From positions 372,001 through 436,000 of the forward strand of contig BLAL01000158.1 in NCBI GenBank assembly GCA_015698045.1: a stretch of DNA of 64,000 bases. The letters run 5' to 3'. The stretch comes from Rhizophagus clarus (taxonomy: Eukaryota; Glomeromycota; Glomeromycetes; Glomerales; Glomeraceae). Made by a program: the position numbers and the translations under genes. The notes below the pieces were generated by a model. It was not told where the DNA came from. It saw only the letters and a program-made list of their open reading frames with translations, and did not search any database. This document shows positions 1 through 13,273 of this stretch, one piece after another (position 1 is the stretch's first letter; each line of letters begins with the position of its first letter).

Positions 1-2340
1 CGATCATTGGATGTAATCATGTAATCTTGTTAAAACGAGTTTGTTGTATTCAGCGTAATTATCTTTTGTTAGTCATAACTGATAAAATGTAATAAATTTT
101 CCGTCAATATCTATCAAGGATTTTAAACAAATATTATTACAAAAAGAAAATCTGTCACATCTTTTATCTGATCACAAATTAAATACGGTATATATACAAA
201 ATCCGATTATCGAAATTGTTGTTACACACTAATGAATACTAAGAATCGGTTATGTTGAAAAACAGAGATATGAAATTATAATTAAACCTGAAAGAGTTAG
301 TCACGAAAGTTATTAAAATTGATAAATGAATTATTTGAGATTGATTTTGCATATTAAAGCTAATAATTGAATTTGGAAATAGAAAAATAGTATGCGTGAT
401 AGATATGGCAATGATTTCGAACCCCAGAATTTCAAATTTATTAAAAGACTCCAGGATTATTAAAATTGAATCAACGTTACGCCTGGAATGATATGGCGTT
501 ATAAATTTGACAAGTTTGCGGGATAGTTCTGCATAGTTGTGAAGTAACACGTTCATCATTACTTGTAGAAGAAGGCATGGATTATCGTTCATAACAGATA
601 ATTATTATTTGCGTAAGATACCGTAAATCCGTAATAATATTATCTTCCATTGCGGGAATGTCGTAAAAAAAATATTTGAATTATCAGAATAAATATTAAA
701 CTCACCATTATCCATAATAAATTTATCTTGGATATTATTGACATTATTATTTGAATGAATTGGAATTTTTAAAAGAAAAAAACAAAATTTTTTTTTATCT
801 AATAAAGCCCTTTTTATATTTTTTGATTTTAAAACCGCGAATGTAGCGAATGGATTTGTAATCCAACTTGAAAGCGTGTAACCGTCTTGTTGATAGATGG
901 TTATTTACGAACGTTTGATACACCTTATATTTATTTTTTTTTTAAAAAAAAAAAAGCATAAGTTATACAGTATCTCGCATTTGAATTCAATGGGGTCGCA
1001 CTTTCAATATAATAATTTATATTACCAACTAAGAGGAGATGCTGATTCGGAATCATAAAAGATGTAATAAAAATAAATATTAAAATTCGAAATTTTAGTG
1101 ATTAGGAATCTTAGGTTACACAAATTAAAAAATATGATTTGTTGCACGTGACTAAGTTATCTTACCCGGGGAAACACTTTATATCAAAATATATGTGATA
1201 TCACATTTCATCCCAAACCACAAATGTTCTAAAAAATATATTTAATTATTTTATTAAAAATATTGTAGCAAAATGAAATATGGTTCCAAAATTAGCTTTA
1301 GGCCAAAATTTTCAATAATTCACACATACTGCTAACTTGACTTTAAAGCTTCAAGTAAAGCCACAGATCTTTGAGTACTTTTACAGTATATTATTTAGGT
1401 ATTCAAAATCAAATGGTCAAAATAAACTATACCAATTTTTGAAAACCAGAAGTTATTATTAAATAAATACTTGTAATTATTTTTTCTTTTTCTTTTTTTT
1501 ACAGAATTTATATCAAATTATATAATATATAGTAATTAACTAATTTCAATACTTGCAATTATTGATATAAATTTAAAATTTAAAATGCAATAATTTTGCC
1601 AATATTAATCTGATTATAATAAATTTACAACTATTTGAATTCTTTTATTGAAACTACCTATAAATACCACCCAAATTATTTTAAATAAATCCCAAATTAA
1701 TTTTTATCATTTTGGCATAATCATATATTTTTCCTAAGAAAATTTCTGAAATTTTTAGAATTCCATGCAATTAAAAAGTAAATAATTTTACTCTGAAAAT
1801 TACCCTTTTCAGATTTTAACTGTGACTTGTATATAGAGTTATAGACTATTAATAAATAAAATAAATAGTAAAAAAAAGCTGTATGACATATCATATGATT
1901 AAAAATAAAAAAAAATTTAAATTTAAATTTTACCAAGATATTTATTTTTGCATATTTAAATATTATTGTCATTATTCTAATTTTTTTTATGCAATTTATT
2001 AGTATTCTAGTATGCTTTTTTTTACTATTTTATATTAAAATGTTGATTGTTATTTGGGAATTAGACAAATTGTTTTGTTAGATTTTATAATAATTAAATA
2101 AAAAGAGGTAATATTATATATATAAGTTAAATTAATTTTTTAATAAGTTAGAATTTTTATGATATCTGATATGATAAAAAAAAATAATCTAAAGATTTAT
2201 TTATTTCTTGCTCATATTTTTTTGATGCATTGATAAACTAAATCTTTAAGATTAATTGATATACACTTTATAAAATTATTTTCTCAAAAAAGGAATGATA
2301 ATAATGTAAATAAATTAATAGATGTTTAATGTATATAAAC
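1..2340. other. AT-rich intergenic DNA
   Basis: I see no supportable gene here. The stretch is A/T-rich with homopolymer runs and short in-frame openings typical of such composition. An open frame on the minus strand at 239-592 has no domain, splice pattern or family resemblance that I recognise. Nothing regulatory can be defended. Confidence 0.6.
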
Positions 2341-2341
2341 A

Positions 2342-2985
2342 TACAAGCCACAGTTAAATTCTAATTGCGGAATTGCGGCACATTTGCGGAATTGCGATAC
2401 ATTTGCGGAATTGCAATTTCGCTAAAGCAATCCAAAAAAACGTTGCAAAACGTTTTTTTTAATTAAAATATACTTTGAAAAAACGTTTCGCAACGTTTTT
2501 TCTTTAAATTAATTAAAAAAACGTTGCGAAACGTTTTTTTTAATTAAATATACTTTGAAAAAACATTTCGCAATATTTTTTCTTTAAATTAATTAAAAAA
2601 CGTTGCGAAACGTTTTTTTTTAATTAAATATACTTTAAAAAAACGTTTCGCAACGTTTTTTCTTTAAATTAATTAAAAAAACGTTGCGAAATGCTTTTTA
2701 TTAATTAAAATACTTTGAAAAAACGTTTCGCAACATTTTTTCTTTAAATTAATTAAAAAAACGTTGCGAAACGCTTTTTATTAATTAAAATACTTTGAAA
2801 AAACGTTTCGCAACATTTTTTCGTTAAATTAATTAAAAAAACGTTGCGTAAATGTTTTTTTTATTAAATCGGTTTGGTAAACTGCCAAAACCGATCAGGT
2901 GAATTACGGAATTGCGGTTCACTAACCGCAATTCAACTCCAAAATCCGCAATATTGCGGATTTGATAAATCAATTGCGGCACCAT
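2342..2985. repeat. Palindrome array with TTGCGG-rich flanks
   Basis: About ten near-palindromes of the form AAAACGTTTCGCAACGTTTT, alternating with the AACGTTGCGAAACGTT version, lie 2420-2870 in a roughly 75-bp double unit with AATTAATTAAA spacers. Each can fold on itself and on its neighbours. On both sides lies a different word, GCGGAATTGCGG and variants (2366-2415 and 2893-2975). The layout, with a core of hairpins and flanks rich in one short word, is repeated at 23.67-24.94 kb with a different flank word. It is likely a non-autonomous DNA element or its remnant. No protein is encoded and no target duplication could be fixed. Confidence 0.7.
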
Positions 2986-3094
2986 CCTTAATTATGGTCC
3001 CATAATTGCCAACAATTACTATCTTGAGATAAGTCATTGAGGTATAAACAGAACTATTCTCGTTGCTTTCTTTGTTGTAGAGACTAGTGTCCTA

Positions 3095-3324
3095 AGAACT
3101 ATCGTACTGCTTAGTCGCCTAATGAGTATTTGCCATATACCCTGATCGAAAGACGCCAATGAAAAGGTTGAGAGACAAATCTTTATGCACAACATTTGAT
3201 ACTTGCGTTGACATTTTATCGTTATAGATATAACATCACCTCATGCTTTAAGTTCAGCAATTATTTTTGCATGAGACCAACCTGCAGAAACGTCATATAC
3301 AAAAATATCCCTAACGTTGTTCAT
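3095..3324 (-). pseudogene. Fragment of RRM-like Rhizophagus family
   Basis: On the minus strand, reading from the ATG at 3324 in a second frame, the translation contains NNVRDIFVYDVSAGWSHAK, then IIAELKA, a stop, and GDVISITIKCQRKYQ. It continues open to about 3095. From memory this resembles an RNA-binding-like domain common in Rhizophagus proteins, of the form DIFVYDVPA..W...KI..EL..WG..ISI..K.QHKYQ. The piece is short, holds at least one stop and has no clear gene ends, so it is called a relic. GC is visibly higher than in the flanks, which fits decayed coding DNA. The identity rests on family memory only. Confidence 0.4.
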
Positions 3325-3449
3325 TTTGTCATTATTTGATTGACGTATACTTTTTCAATAGACTTGGGCGCTGCCTTCTTCGATTTATTTGGTTTAGTAT
3401 CAGTTATATTAAGAAAAGGAGGCGATAGTATACATGATATATCTGAATA

Positions 3450-4829
3450 TTATATCACTATTTATTTATTTATTTAAATAATATATGTATTATAGCTTTT
3501 TATTTTTTATTTTTTTTTAAATTTTTAAACTTTTAAAATAGTAAGGATAATGATATTTATTATATAATTTTTTAGAGGAGTGGGGTTAGAAAAAATCTTA
3601 TGTTACAACTATATAATTACTATAATTTAATTAGTTATATAAAATCTTATATAAGAGTGGAGAGGTAAGACCTTATATTAAACTGATATTATGTAATATA
3701 TATTATTACTCTAATACTTTATGCATAATATTTTCCTTTTTTCATTTAACAAAAAGTTTTATTTTCTATTAGTTAATTTTATTATCTAATGAATCTAATT
3801 TTGCCCAAATATTATATAAAAATAATTTCTGATTACTTATAATCTTTTAAATCCATCCTATTTATACTAATAAAAATTTGAATTATTAATATAATAATAT
3901 AAAAATTTGTAAGATACTCAGGGTATTATGATCATGATATATAATAATCCTTTCTAAATAATCTTCTATTGATATACTTGAAATTACTTGATAACTTGAC
4001 TAACTAAATATTTGACTAATGATCTAACCTATTCAAGTAAAATCTTAATATTATTTATAATAAAAAAATATTATAAAATAACCAAAATAATAAATAAAAT
4101 AAGTAAAATAAAAATAATAAAAATAATTAATATAATAATTATAATAATTATAATAAATATAATAAAAATAACAAAAATATAAAAAATATAAAAAATTAAA
4201 AATGACCATCACATTATTAAAAATAATTATACTATGCAATAAGTTAATCATTATTATACTATTTCCAACCAGTGTTTTTAATGAATCAAGTTAAGTTAAA
4301 TTTGAGTTAATTTTACTATTTATATTATTAGATATGTCCTATCAATCGTTTAGATTACATTATTATTGGGATTCCATGCTGAAGAGCATTCCAGCATGTG
4401 GAAGGATGAGTTCGTTCTCCGCAATGTTCACCAGCACCCCATTCATCTTTTATATACTTTTTCTTTATGATCGTACGTCACCATATTCATCAATATTTCT
4501 TAAAGATAGATAAGGAAAGTACACTAACGCCAACCCAATTATATGTTTTCACTTTTCTTCTGGATCATTAGGTAAAATAGAAAGTCGGGAAATTTGTTAG
4601 ATGATATTACAAAGTTGTGGACGGTATACTCACCTCAGCTTTGGATGTATTGCCCGGACCGAACTCACTTGAAGACGAGTTCAGGAATACCTCAGAATAT
4701 TAAGTCACGTGCGCGTGACGGTTCGTCACGCCGATCACTTTTTGACATTTATCTGTAAAAGATTTGGAGAAGAAAATTCTTGAACCTGAGTTTCAGTTAA
4801 GTTTGAAATTGCACTTGCACTATAATTAA
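3450..4829. other. AT-rich intergenic DNA
   Basis: No gene was seen. Positions 4051-4251 are an A/T low-complexity tract whose minus-strand opening gives only Tyr/Phe/Ile runs. The stretch 4370-4740 is less AT-rich and could be decayed coding DNA, but no reading frame holds. Confidence 0.5.
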
Positions 4830-5893
4830 CTGCTTGAATTTTATCTATTACTAATAGTGTGTAGATTTTTTGGCTCTGGACGCAAGTTTACAGCAGTAAT
4901 TTCGGGAAGAAGGGCTTTGATCTCATTACCATTTTCTTGCTGATTGGTCGTCGATGTTGTTTACAGACCTGAAATGCCTGATTCGATCCTCATAAGCCTT
5001 ATAGTAACAATACCAGCATAAGATCTCCTTTTGTCTGACTTTCATTGATAGATAAATTATATTTTGTGCCGTAACTTTACTAGACCCTGTTAAAATCGCT
5101 TCCAAAGAAAATCCCGGAACCTGTATATCAAGTGATTTAAATGATTCGTAGCAAGCTTTCGACCCTATGAAGCTGATCCCTTCCTAACTCGTGTCTCAAA
5201 TCTTGTTCTACTCTGTTTATAGGAGATTTCCCGATCAATCGGCACTTGCTCGTTTGCTACGGGAGAACAACCCTGTCCGTTTTTTCATCCAAGGGATGGG
5301 AGAATCCAAAGAAGCTACAAGTGTTCCTGAATCCGGGAAGTTACCTCTGGTAACGAATCGTCTTGAAAGTTTCTCCTTTCGCTTCCTTTGCCTGACATCC
5401 TCTTCTTATACGTCACGTTTAAGAATTCATCAGTTATTCTATCCTCTTCGCAAATTGAAGGGCTGGCAGGCACAGTTGGATCTGCAGGTAAGTTAGGTTC
5501 GTAGGAAATTAAATCACCTATTTCCTTATCTGCCACCTTTGGTATCTCTTCCATTAACTTGGTGTCGGCATTATTTTGCTGGTATACCATGGAGCTGGAT
5601 ACATCAACAGCTGATACTGGATGTTTGCTCGCGTCTCTGCTATCGCTTCTTTATCGTTCTCTGACTGTTCAGTTACTTCAGTAACGCCCTGCTCCAATAT
5701 TGCGAGCCTGACTTCAAGCTCGCCAAGCCTTGAGTTCAATATTCTCAGCATCACGCTTGGCATCTTTCTCCATACCTGCTTTAGAAGTTCAGCATTCCTG
5801 GCCTCAGATCTCAGCTTTCTCAGCTTCAATCTTGGCATTTTCGGTCTCAAGCTCGCTAATGCATTGTCTCATTAATTCAAGATCTAATGACAT
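4830..5893 (-). pseudogene. Coiled-coil multicopy family protein, broken
   Basis: From an ATG at 5893 the minus strand reads MSLDLELMRQCISELETEN, a charged heptad-like coiled coil. A stop follows in the AEKAEI segment. Other frames carry on the family: GELEVRLAILEQGVTEV (about 5745-5695), a region with TDEFLNVTYKKR (about 5440), and near 5030-4860 the pieces VRQKEILCWYCYY and EIKALLPEITAVNLRP. From memory, a large Rhizophagus family has this order: N-terminal coiled coil, acidic middle, and a C-terminal domain with KEILCWYYYSLEFE and KPFLPEIS. The order of pieces matches, but several stops and frame changes break the gene. No promoter or intron was assigned. Function is unknown even for intact members. 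Confidence 0.6.
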
Positions 5894-6114
5894 GATCTAT
5901 AAAACCTTGACAAAGTCAAAGTATTCAAAATAAAAAAATCACGTGCACGTAAAATTTGTCACGCAGATCACTTTTGCTGAGAAAAATAATTTATTAATAC
6001 ATGCAAAATAAATACAAAGGTTCGGGTCTTTCCCCGCGATACATAATATTTTTAGATAAATTTGCTATGGTAATATACATGCAAAGCGGGTCCTTTGAAA
6101 CCAGCGTCTTACAA

Positions 6115-7242
6115 CTGCTTGATAAATTTTTCCGTCCTTACTAGCAGGAGAGTCATCAACTTCTGCCCTATCACTCAACAGACCCACGATCACTCCATAA
6201 CCTCCTTCGCCCCTTGACGAAAGTTTGTGTCATTATCTAAAATATCTTCGGTAAGGGCGATGTGATAGTCGGCTTTTATACAATAGATCCTCTCTGACGT
6301 ATACATGATGAAGTATCCGTTGCTAATACAGACGAAAGTCAGTAACAGTAATTTCTTATATTAAATCCATATACAAAAAAATTTCACCTGTTGTGACGAT
6401 CCCGTAAAGGTAGTCGAAATCATACTTAAAAAGCTTCAGATGTCTTTCGTTTTCTCTTATTCGTGCGGTAGGAGCTTTCGAGTTGCATCACATTCTGCAT
6501 AATGCCGAAGACCTCCTAGTTTTGCTTTATTTCGGTGATGCAAATAAAGTCCCTCGTTTAATAAATCTATTATTATTTTGATCGCACAATCGACTCGTCC
6601 TGTCGCCTCTTCACCAACAACTTCAAATTGTGTCTCAAGGGACATTCTCTTATCAACAATTCTCCTGAAAATACATATAGCGGAAAGCAATATTGATTCG
6701 ATATATGAACAACGCGTAACCTCGTTACTTGATTTTGCAGAACCTATGATTCCCATTTTTCGTTTAATCTCAATTATGCAATACCGAAACACTTCGTCAT
6801 CATCACTAATTTTTTCCGTTTCTATAAAAATAAACAGTTCAGAAATGGTAGCCCTCTAGCGAATGAAGAAAAAAATATACCGTCTATTACCTGGTTCGAA
6901 GAGTAAATTTTTTTTATATCATTGTCGATTCCATACTAACTCAAGTCTTTCTTACTCTTGTACGAAGAGAACGACCTCCTTACACTCCTTAGCGAACTTC
7001 ACGAGTCTCTTAGCTGATCCCAATTTCATTCTATATATATATATATATATCAAGCTCTTCCTCGGTCAAGTCAAAGAAGTCCAGGCCAGTAACTTCTTCA
7101 TTTTCCAAGATTTGATAGCCGACTCGTTAAACAAAAATTCTATAAGCTTGGCCATGTCATAATTTTTAATTTCGTCCGCTAGCGGGACAGTCTCATTTCC
7201 AGTTACTGTAAGCAGAGGTAGAGGTGGGTGAATTAATTTCAT
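6115..7242 (-). pseudogene. SAM-domain / VGEEATGRVD family protein, broken
   Basis: The minus strand carries, in order, a start MKLIHPPLPLL at 7242, NYDMAKLIEFL and EVTGLDFFDLTEEELD (SAM-domain-like, about 7160-7060), RRSFSSYKSKKDL, and ETEKISDDDEVFRYCIIEIKRK. The 6457-6792 segment follows with LETQFEVVGEEATGRVDCAIK. Past it come YLYGIVTT (about 6390) and VIVGLLSDRAEVDDSPASK (about 6200-6150). From memory this matches a Rhizophagus family with an N-terminal SAM domain and a C-terminal domain ending in VMEVIVGLL.DR, sometimes found with Crinkler-type proteins. At least five frame changes or stops and a (TA)n expansion at 7038-7051 separate the parts, so it is a pseudogene. What intact members do is not known to me. 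Confidence 0.6.
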
Positions 7243-8329
7243 GGTGTTTGCGTTTTAGAAAAAAAAACTGTTTTATTTCTGATGGGAACGCAAGCGTTTT
7301 ATGTCACACAGGCAGCAGCAAATCTATCGTTCAGAAGTTTAGATATATCGGATATTTAACGCGTATATTTTTTTTTTCTAATTTATAAAAAAAATTTTTA
7401 TTTTTCTTATATTTAAACTTTATTATAGGTTGAATAAGAGTATTAAAATATTATCTGAGCCGCAAATAAAGTGGTTTATATGAAAATTTTTTCTTAAAAA
7501 AAAAAAAAAAAAAATATAAAAATATAAAAGTTTTGTTCAAATTATATAAAAGTAACAAAGCTTTATTTCGAAATAAAGAAAAAAAATATGAAAGTAATAA
7601 AGTTTTTAATATAATGTATGCCATTTATATGTCAAATATCTAATATTTAACTAAATTTGTGTGGTGATATCAGGTGAAACTAAATGTCAATCTAACTATG
7701 AATTATGAGAAACCTTTTTATTTAATTATATAAGATATATTGTAAAATTTGGAATTATATGATATGGAAAATGTTAGATCCTAAAAAAAAAAATTATAAG
7801 TGAAATAATCTTTTTTATTAATAAAAAATGCAAGAATTACTATTTGCACGATCAAAATGAAATATACGTGTATACTTAAAATTGTAAATTTTTCATTAAT
7901 TAAATAAGTATATTAGTTTTATTATTTTTAATGTTTTATTAGATAATTATTGGTAACTCTCATGTTAAATTTGTCATGTTGGGAAAATGACTGTCGGTAT
8001 GTTTGTCGGTAAAATGTTCATTCAGGAATGTATCTTGTCGGGCAAACATTGTCGGGCAAAGGGTGTGTCGGGAAAAAGTCGGTCGGGAAATCGTGGTGTA
8101 ACCGATTTTTTGTATCGATTCATAATGTTTTGCCCATTATAACAGAATTGACAAACTATTATATTACATCATTTAGCTTTCTTATGTATTGTAACAATGA
8201 AATAATAATACTTTATTTATTAAAATAAATACAGTGATAAATAATAAATATGATAAATTTCTTAGTTTCAATTCTCACAAGTGGTACAGTTAACAGGTCT
8301 GGTTAGGATGTTGAATATATAGATGAAGG
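7243..8329. other. AT-rich intergenic DNA with GTCGGG word cluster
   Basis: No gene is supported. Poly(A)/(T) tracts fill 7360-7960. Between 7995 and 8095 the word GTCGG(G/T) occurs about seven times, in contexts such as TTGTCGGGCAAA and GTGTCGGGAAAA. This is a short word-rich island like those at the flanks of other elements in this window, and may be the end of a small DNA element. A plus-strand opening at 8028-8228 is produced by this repeat and is not a gene. Confidence 0.4.
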
Positions 8330-11165
8330 ACAGACATTACTCTCAAAATGTAAACCGATTATGTGTTTCCGATGATAAGAAACTTGCATATATTAGGACA
8401 TCTCTAAGTAAGTAAATTTTACGCAAGACTACAATTAATATTAGAAATAATCGACTTGGATAATAAGAATCAAGAAATTAAATTAAAATCATACATTAAT
8501 AATAATTTGCTTTATTGCACCTTTAATTTAAAGGAAGAATTTATTTTATGTAGTCAAATTTATAAAAAGAAAAAATTTCACAAAATGATTCAGATTTATT
8601 CTACACGATCATCTAAAAATAACTGGACATTATTACTTTGTGCCCAATGAAGAAGATTTTGAAATAATTAATATATCAAAATATGATAAACTTTATTTAT
8701 TTTCAAATAATAAAATCTATGAATGAGTCATTCATACCAACAAACGTAAAAATATTTGGTGGCTATGAGATAATAATACATTAAATATATATTTTAGTTG
8801 ACATATTTTCCAAGATATACATACATATTTAAATTATAATTTATTTTCAGGTAATGAAAAATTTATTTGTTTAAAAATCAAAGATGAGATAATTATTTAT
8901 TCAATCGAATTAGAAATTTATATCGTATCCTTGAATTTAAAAAATGATAAATTTTTTTATATTAATTATTCATAATTGATCTTTATTTAGATATTCAATT
9001 ATAAATTATTGTTGGAAAGAATGTTTTGATTGCTAAAAAAGAGTGACCAATTATCAGGAAAAGATAGAAATGTTTGGAAGTTTAAACTTAAAGATGCAAA
9101 ATCAAAAATAAAATTTTCACTCCAAAATGCTGGATAAGAGGGAGACATATCAGATATGATCAGTTAATATTTAATCAATATGTGAATGTTATACATATAT
9201 TATATCAAGGAATTAAATATGATCATGTACAGAGAATTGAAATAAGATTTAATTAAATGGAAAATAAAATCCGACAATGAAAAAATTGAATTAAAAATTT
9301 TAAACAAATTAATGAGAATTTAATTTGCTCAAGAATTGATGATTTTAAAACGTATAGTCATTCTTATATTGACAGAAATTGGTCGTCTTATTATTTATCG
9401 ATTTAATAACAAACTGTGTCGATCAATTATCATCAAGTTATGAAAAAGTATTTTCAAACCCATTTTACCACCAAGTAGATCTAGTTTTAACTTGGATAAT
9501 GAATGCTAAAAATGTGGTTATCATTTGCAATTAAAGAACTAATGGATAATATTTATAAAAAATGTATAATTTACTTTAAGTATTTTTTACATATTATTAG
9601 TTCTACATTTCCAGAGTTAAATGAAAATTATCCCGAATATATTTTACGATATTCATTAGACACAGCCATGATTATTGATTCTCCTTTATTCAGCATAGAA
9701 CATCGAAGCACCTATTTACATCTTTATTCTTTTTCTAAATATTCTCAAAGAATTAACAATTTATTGGCAAGATTTTTCTTTATATCAGGTGTTCTTAATA
9801 CTAATATAGTTTTTCAATTTATTTCATCAATTAAGTTTGAAATTACTTATGTTACTTCTTTTATAGCCGTAATTGCGATAATTATTTGTATTTGTAATCC
9901 GATTACTTTTATGGTCCCCTATATTAAATTCGTTAATTATTCACGAGACTATAGCTGGGTTATGGAACTATTCAAGCCTAAATCCAGTTCATTTATTAAG
10001 ACAATAAATAGAGAGTTTTATAAAACATGGAATGACGAGGCATTGATTAATTTTAAATGAAATATCTATGGAATATATTATTATGTAATAATTTGGATTA
10101 TATTTATGGCTTTCTTGGATGTTTTTCTGCTGCTGCGACAATCCCTCAAAATCACCTTGATAAAGATATAAGGAAGAATCCTTTTAATTGCCTCAGTTGT
10201 CCTTGGATTATTTCATCTTATGCAAGAAATTCGTCACTTCATCTATAATCCTAAAAAACGGACTTGCAATATTGGAACTTTTTTGGTAAGGATAAATAAA
10301 TATACTGTACAGTATGTTACGTTATTATTTATTTATTTATTATTAATTGATTATACAGATTTAGTAGCATTTTTAGTTCCTATTGGCGTGTCAATTAGTT
10401 GGTTGCATACAAATAATGAAAATATTCCTTTACTTTCATTTTCATGTCTCTTATTGGATATAAAATTTTTATTATTTTTAGAGCATTTGAATCATTTGGC
10501 ATCTATTTCGCAATAATTGTTGGTGTTGCGAAACAAATGATTTTCTTTTTGGTAATTTTATTTATTATGATTATTAGTTTTGCCCATGCTTTTTTGGCCC
10601 TTTTAAAACCAAAACTCGACTATTCTTTAGATCAACCTATAATCCTTGGAATTTAATTTCTTTTATTTCTTTTAAAATTTATCAATATCTAAATTATTTA
10701 TTTATTACTATTGAAAGGTGATCCAAGTGCTTTATCAGATAGATGGGCATATAAAGATAATCCTGCTCTTGTCGTATTGATTATCTTATTTTCCTTCATG
10801 ATTGTTGTACATATATCTTATGAATTTGTTTATTGGGTTGCTCAACATAGCGATTGAAAAAGATAATAATAGAGTCTCATATTTAATACAGAAGGCGGAG
10901 GTATAATAATTTCATTATTTAAAAAATTATTGAAATTTTTATTAAAGGATGCTTAATTTTTATTTGTTCCTTATTATATTTTTTTTTTTAAAAAAAAATT
11001 CTAAATAATTTTAATTTAAAGTCATTATTATGCCGATGTAAATAAAAAGTTAAAGAGATGATTAGTAAAGGTGGTGAATGGAATATCAATGATTTCCCAG
11101 AACTGAGACAGGATTTATTAAATAAACTTATTCAATATAATTCTGTTAACTCGGAAATTATTAGA
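8330..11165 (+). pseudogene. Ion-transport (TRP-like) family protein, broken
   Basis: Pieces in the order of a large Rhizophagus polytopic family lie along the plus strand. The N-terminal part has propeller-like segments (NRLCVSDDKKLAYIRTS near 8350; DKLYLFSNNKIYE near 8690). The 9503-10060 segment has YPEYILRYSLDTAMIID, SIEHRSTYLHLYSF and PYIKFVNYSRDYSWVMEL. Then come FMAFLGCFSAAATIPQ (about 10110), FRAFESFGIYFAIIVGVAKQ with FFLVILFIMIISFAHAF (10480-10600), ALSDRWAYKDNPALVVLI (about 10730) and GEWNINDFPELRQDLLNK (about 11080). Intact members pair a cytosolic propeller-like half with a six-helix ion-transport domain in a membrane. Here more than ten stops and frame changes break the gene, and the pore loop region between 10650 and 10720 is mostly lost. 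Ligand and ion are unknown. The family match is from memory. Confidence 0.7.
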
Positions 11166-13195
11166 AAATAGAACAGTATATTTGTAAATAGTTATATTTC
11201 TTTTTTCGTTTGTTTTTTTATAGTTGAATGACTTTTTTTGTATTTACGATTAAAATTAAGGAGTATAGGTGTATAACCAAATTTATAATCATTTTATAAC
11301 AATTTATTATTTTACTTGTAAAATTATTTTCAGAAACTGCTATGCCATAAATCAATTCGTGAATTTAAGATTTGGTACACGAAATAAGTTAGTGATTTTC
11401 ATGATGCGTATATTAATATTAACAGTCAACGACTATTTCAAGTTAATACCGTAATATAAAAAAAATGTGAAATTCACACGTATTTTAGACTAACTATTTA
11501 AAGCTTAGAAAAAAAAATTACAGGTTTAAAAAAAAACCGTGAATCGACAAAACTGAATGAAGTTGAATATTGCACATGCAGTCCCATATGAAATTTGATA
11601 TTTGAAAGATTTTTATTCATGATCGTCGTAAGAATCAGCTTATCTATGTAGTCTTCATTGTTGTAAAAAATTTATCGTTATTCAAATACAGTAACTTTGA
11701 ATTCTTGTGAAAGTATTCCCGTAAGGCTTGATTTCTCCCGAAAATAATAATACTTTTTCGCTTTCTACCGATACTCGATAGTATGTTTCCACTGATCATC
11801 CTAATTGCATTTCCTTATAAATATACAAGTTATTTAACAAGAATTTCTCTAAAAAGAAATTTTCAATGCATTCACAAGACGGATTTCAAATCCGCCTAAT
11901 GTACTTATATTCTATAATTATCTATTTGTCACACAAAGTATAATTATTATGGGATGCGATGATTATGAAAATTATTGCGTAGTACATTCATTTAAAAATA
12001 TAATCAGGAGACTGGAACAAATGTAGTAGAATAATGTAAAAAAGGATAATGACGAGTAAATCGGTCTTATTACTTGTTTTGCTCGTCTAATTTATTAAAC
12101 CAATCGAGAGGACGGAAGAAGACGTACCCTGACATACCCCGACTAATTAGAAGACTATGATACTGTAAATATAGAACAATGCGAATAAAATATTTTCTAT
12201 TTTGTAATAACAAACAAATCAGCCTAACGATACGCCGTTATCTGTTCATGTATCATTATTGCTCGTTAAATTTATAAAAGACGTTTCAATATTTAAAATC
12301 CTGCTAATCTCTTAATTATGAATGACGTATCAATTGCTTCAACTCCTGTAAACTAATGAACACGATGATAAAATAATCGTATCTATCGATAGTATAAAAT
12401 CGTTCAATTGTTGTGTTGAACATGAGATGAGGAACAACTTAAATCAGACATTACTGCCAAAATAGATTATGTTATAAATCAAATACGTGTTTCCGGAGAT
12501 AAGAGACTTGTATTGTTTTTATTACCGGATGTGAATATCTCATCATCCCTAAGCCTCTTACTATAATAGCCCAACTTAATTCCACGGAAGGGAACGAGTA
12601 GGTGTCTATTCGCCATCAATTTCAAATAACGGCAGGACATTTATCGTTTTAGAAAAACTCGGTAAGATTCAGAAATAAACTACTACACTCAGATCAGTGC
12701 TTAATATAACTTGAATTTTACCGAGTTTACGAAAAAAAAGTAATATAATTTATTGTATATTAAACAAATTAGATGACTGAACAATAATATTTTTTGTAGG
12801 ACTCGGCCAAAGTTCAAATACACAAGTACTAATTTGTTTGAACTAGTGTTCGGACTCGTAAATCGTTAATACGGATATCCGTTAGGCTGTTCCAAGTTAC
12901 AGTTATAATATGTCCAACAAGAATTTAGTAGAGCCCAAAAAAAATCATAATAAAACTATTATATGAATATATTATATGAATATATTATATAAAAGTCGCA
13001 AAAATTTTAAATTTATATAATAGTTACCCTTTACCCGCTCGTTACCCGTCTGTTATCGGCCCGTTACATAACGGTTAACCCAGATTGAGTCCGATAACAA
13101 ACTAGATTAAAACTTCATTAACGGATATCAACCCTAATGAGTAAATCCAGTTTACCGGTTAATATTGAAAACATGATATGATATACAAATAACAT
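11166..13195. other. Intergenic DNA with weak relics
   Basis: No intact gene was seen. At 12440-12545 the plus strand reads AKIDYVINQIRVSGDKRLVL, which resembles the propeller part of the ion-transport family next door (compare NRLCVSDDKKLAYI near 8350). It may be a second relic but is too short to call. A small inverted repeat, CTCGGTAAGATTC and GAATTTTACCGAG, spans 12656-12733. Direct copies of ATATTATATGAAT lie at 12957-12990. Confidence 0.35.
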
Positions 13196-13197
13196 AA

Positions 13198-13212
13198 CAC
13201 GTATTTAAAGAC
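13198..13212 (+). promoter_or_regulatory. Possible TATA-like element of the nuclease gene
   Basis: GTATTTAAAG lies about 70 bases before the nuclease ATG and is followed by a pyrimidine-rich stretch (CTCCCTCTCG), a common arrangement ahead of fungal starts. No transcript end is known, so this is a guess from position and composition. Confidence 0.3.
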
Positions 13213-13273
13213 ATCTTTGCTCCCTCTCGTTCAGAAAATTTTATTCTCATTTAAATAATAACATTATAAAAAA

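Noticed and set aside
239-592. 117-codon minus-strand opening
   Set aside because: No recognised family, hydrophobic runs typical of AT-rich DNA, and no splice or promoter support.
4051-4251. Minus-strand 66-codon opening rich in Tyr, Phe and Ile
   Set aside because: Produced by an A/T low-complexity tract; no start context, domain or complexity of a real protein.
6893-6910. GGTTCGAAGAG as a tRNA B box
   Set aside because: No matching A box, acceptor stem or cloverleaf around it; it lies in the broken SAM-family gene.
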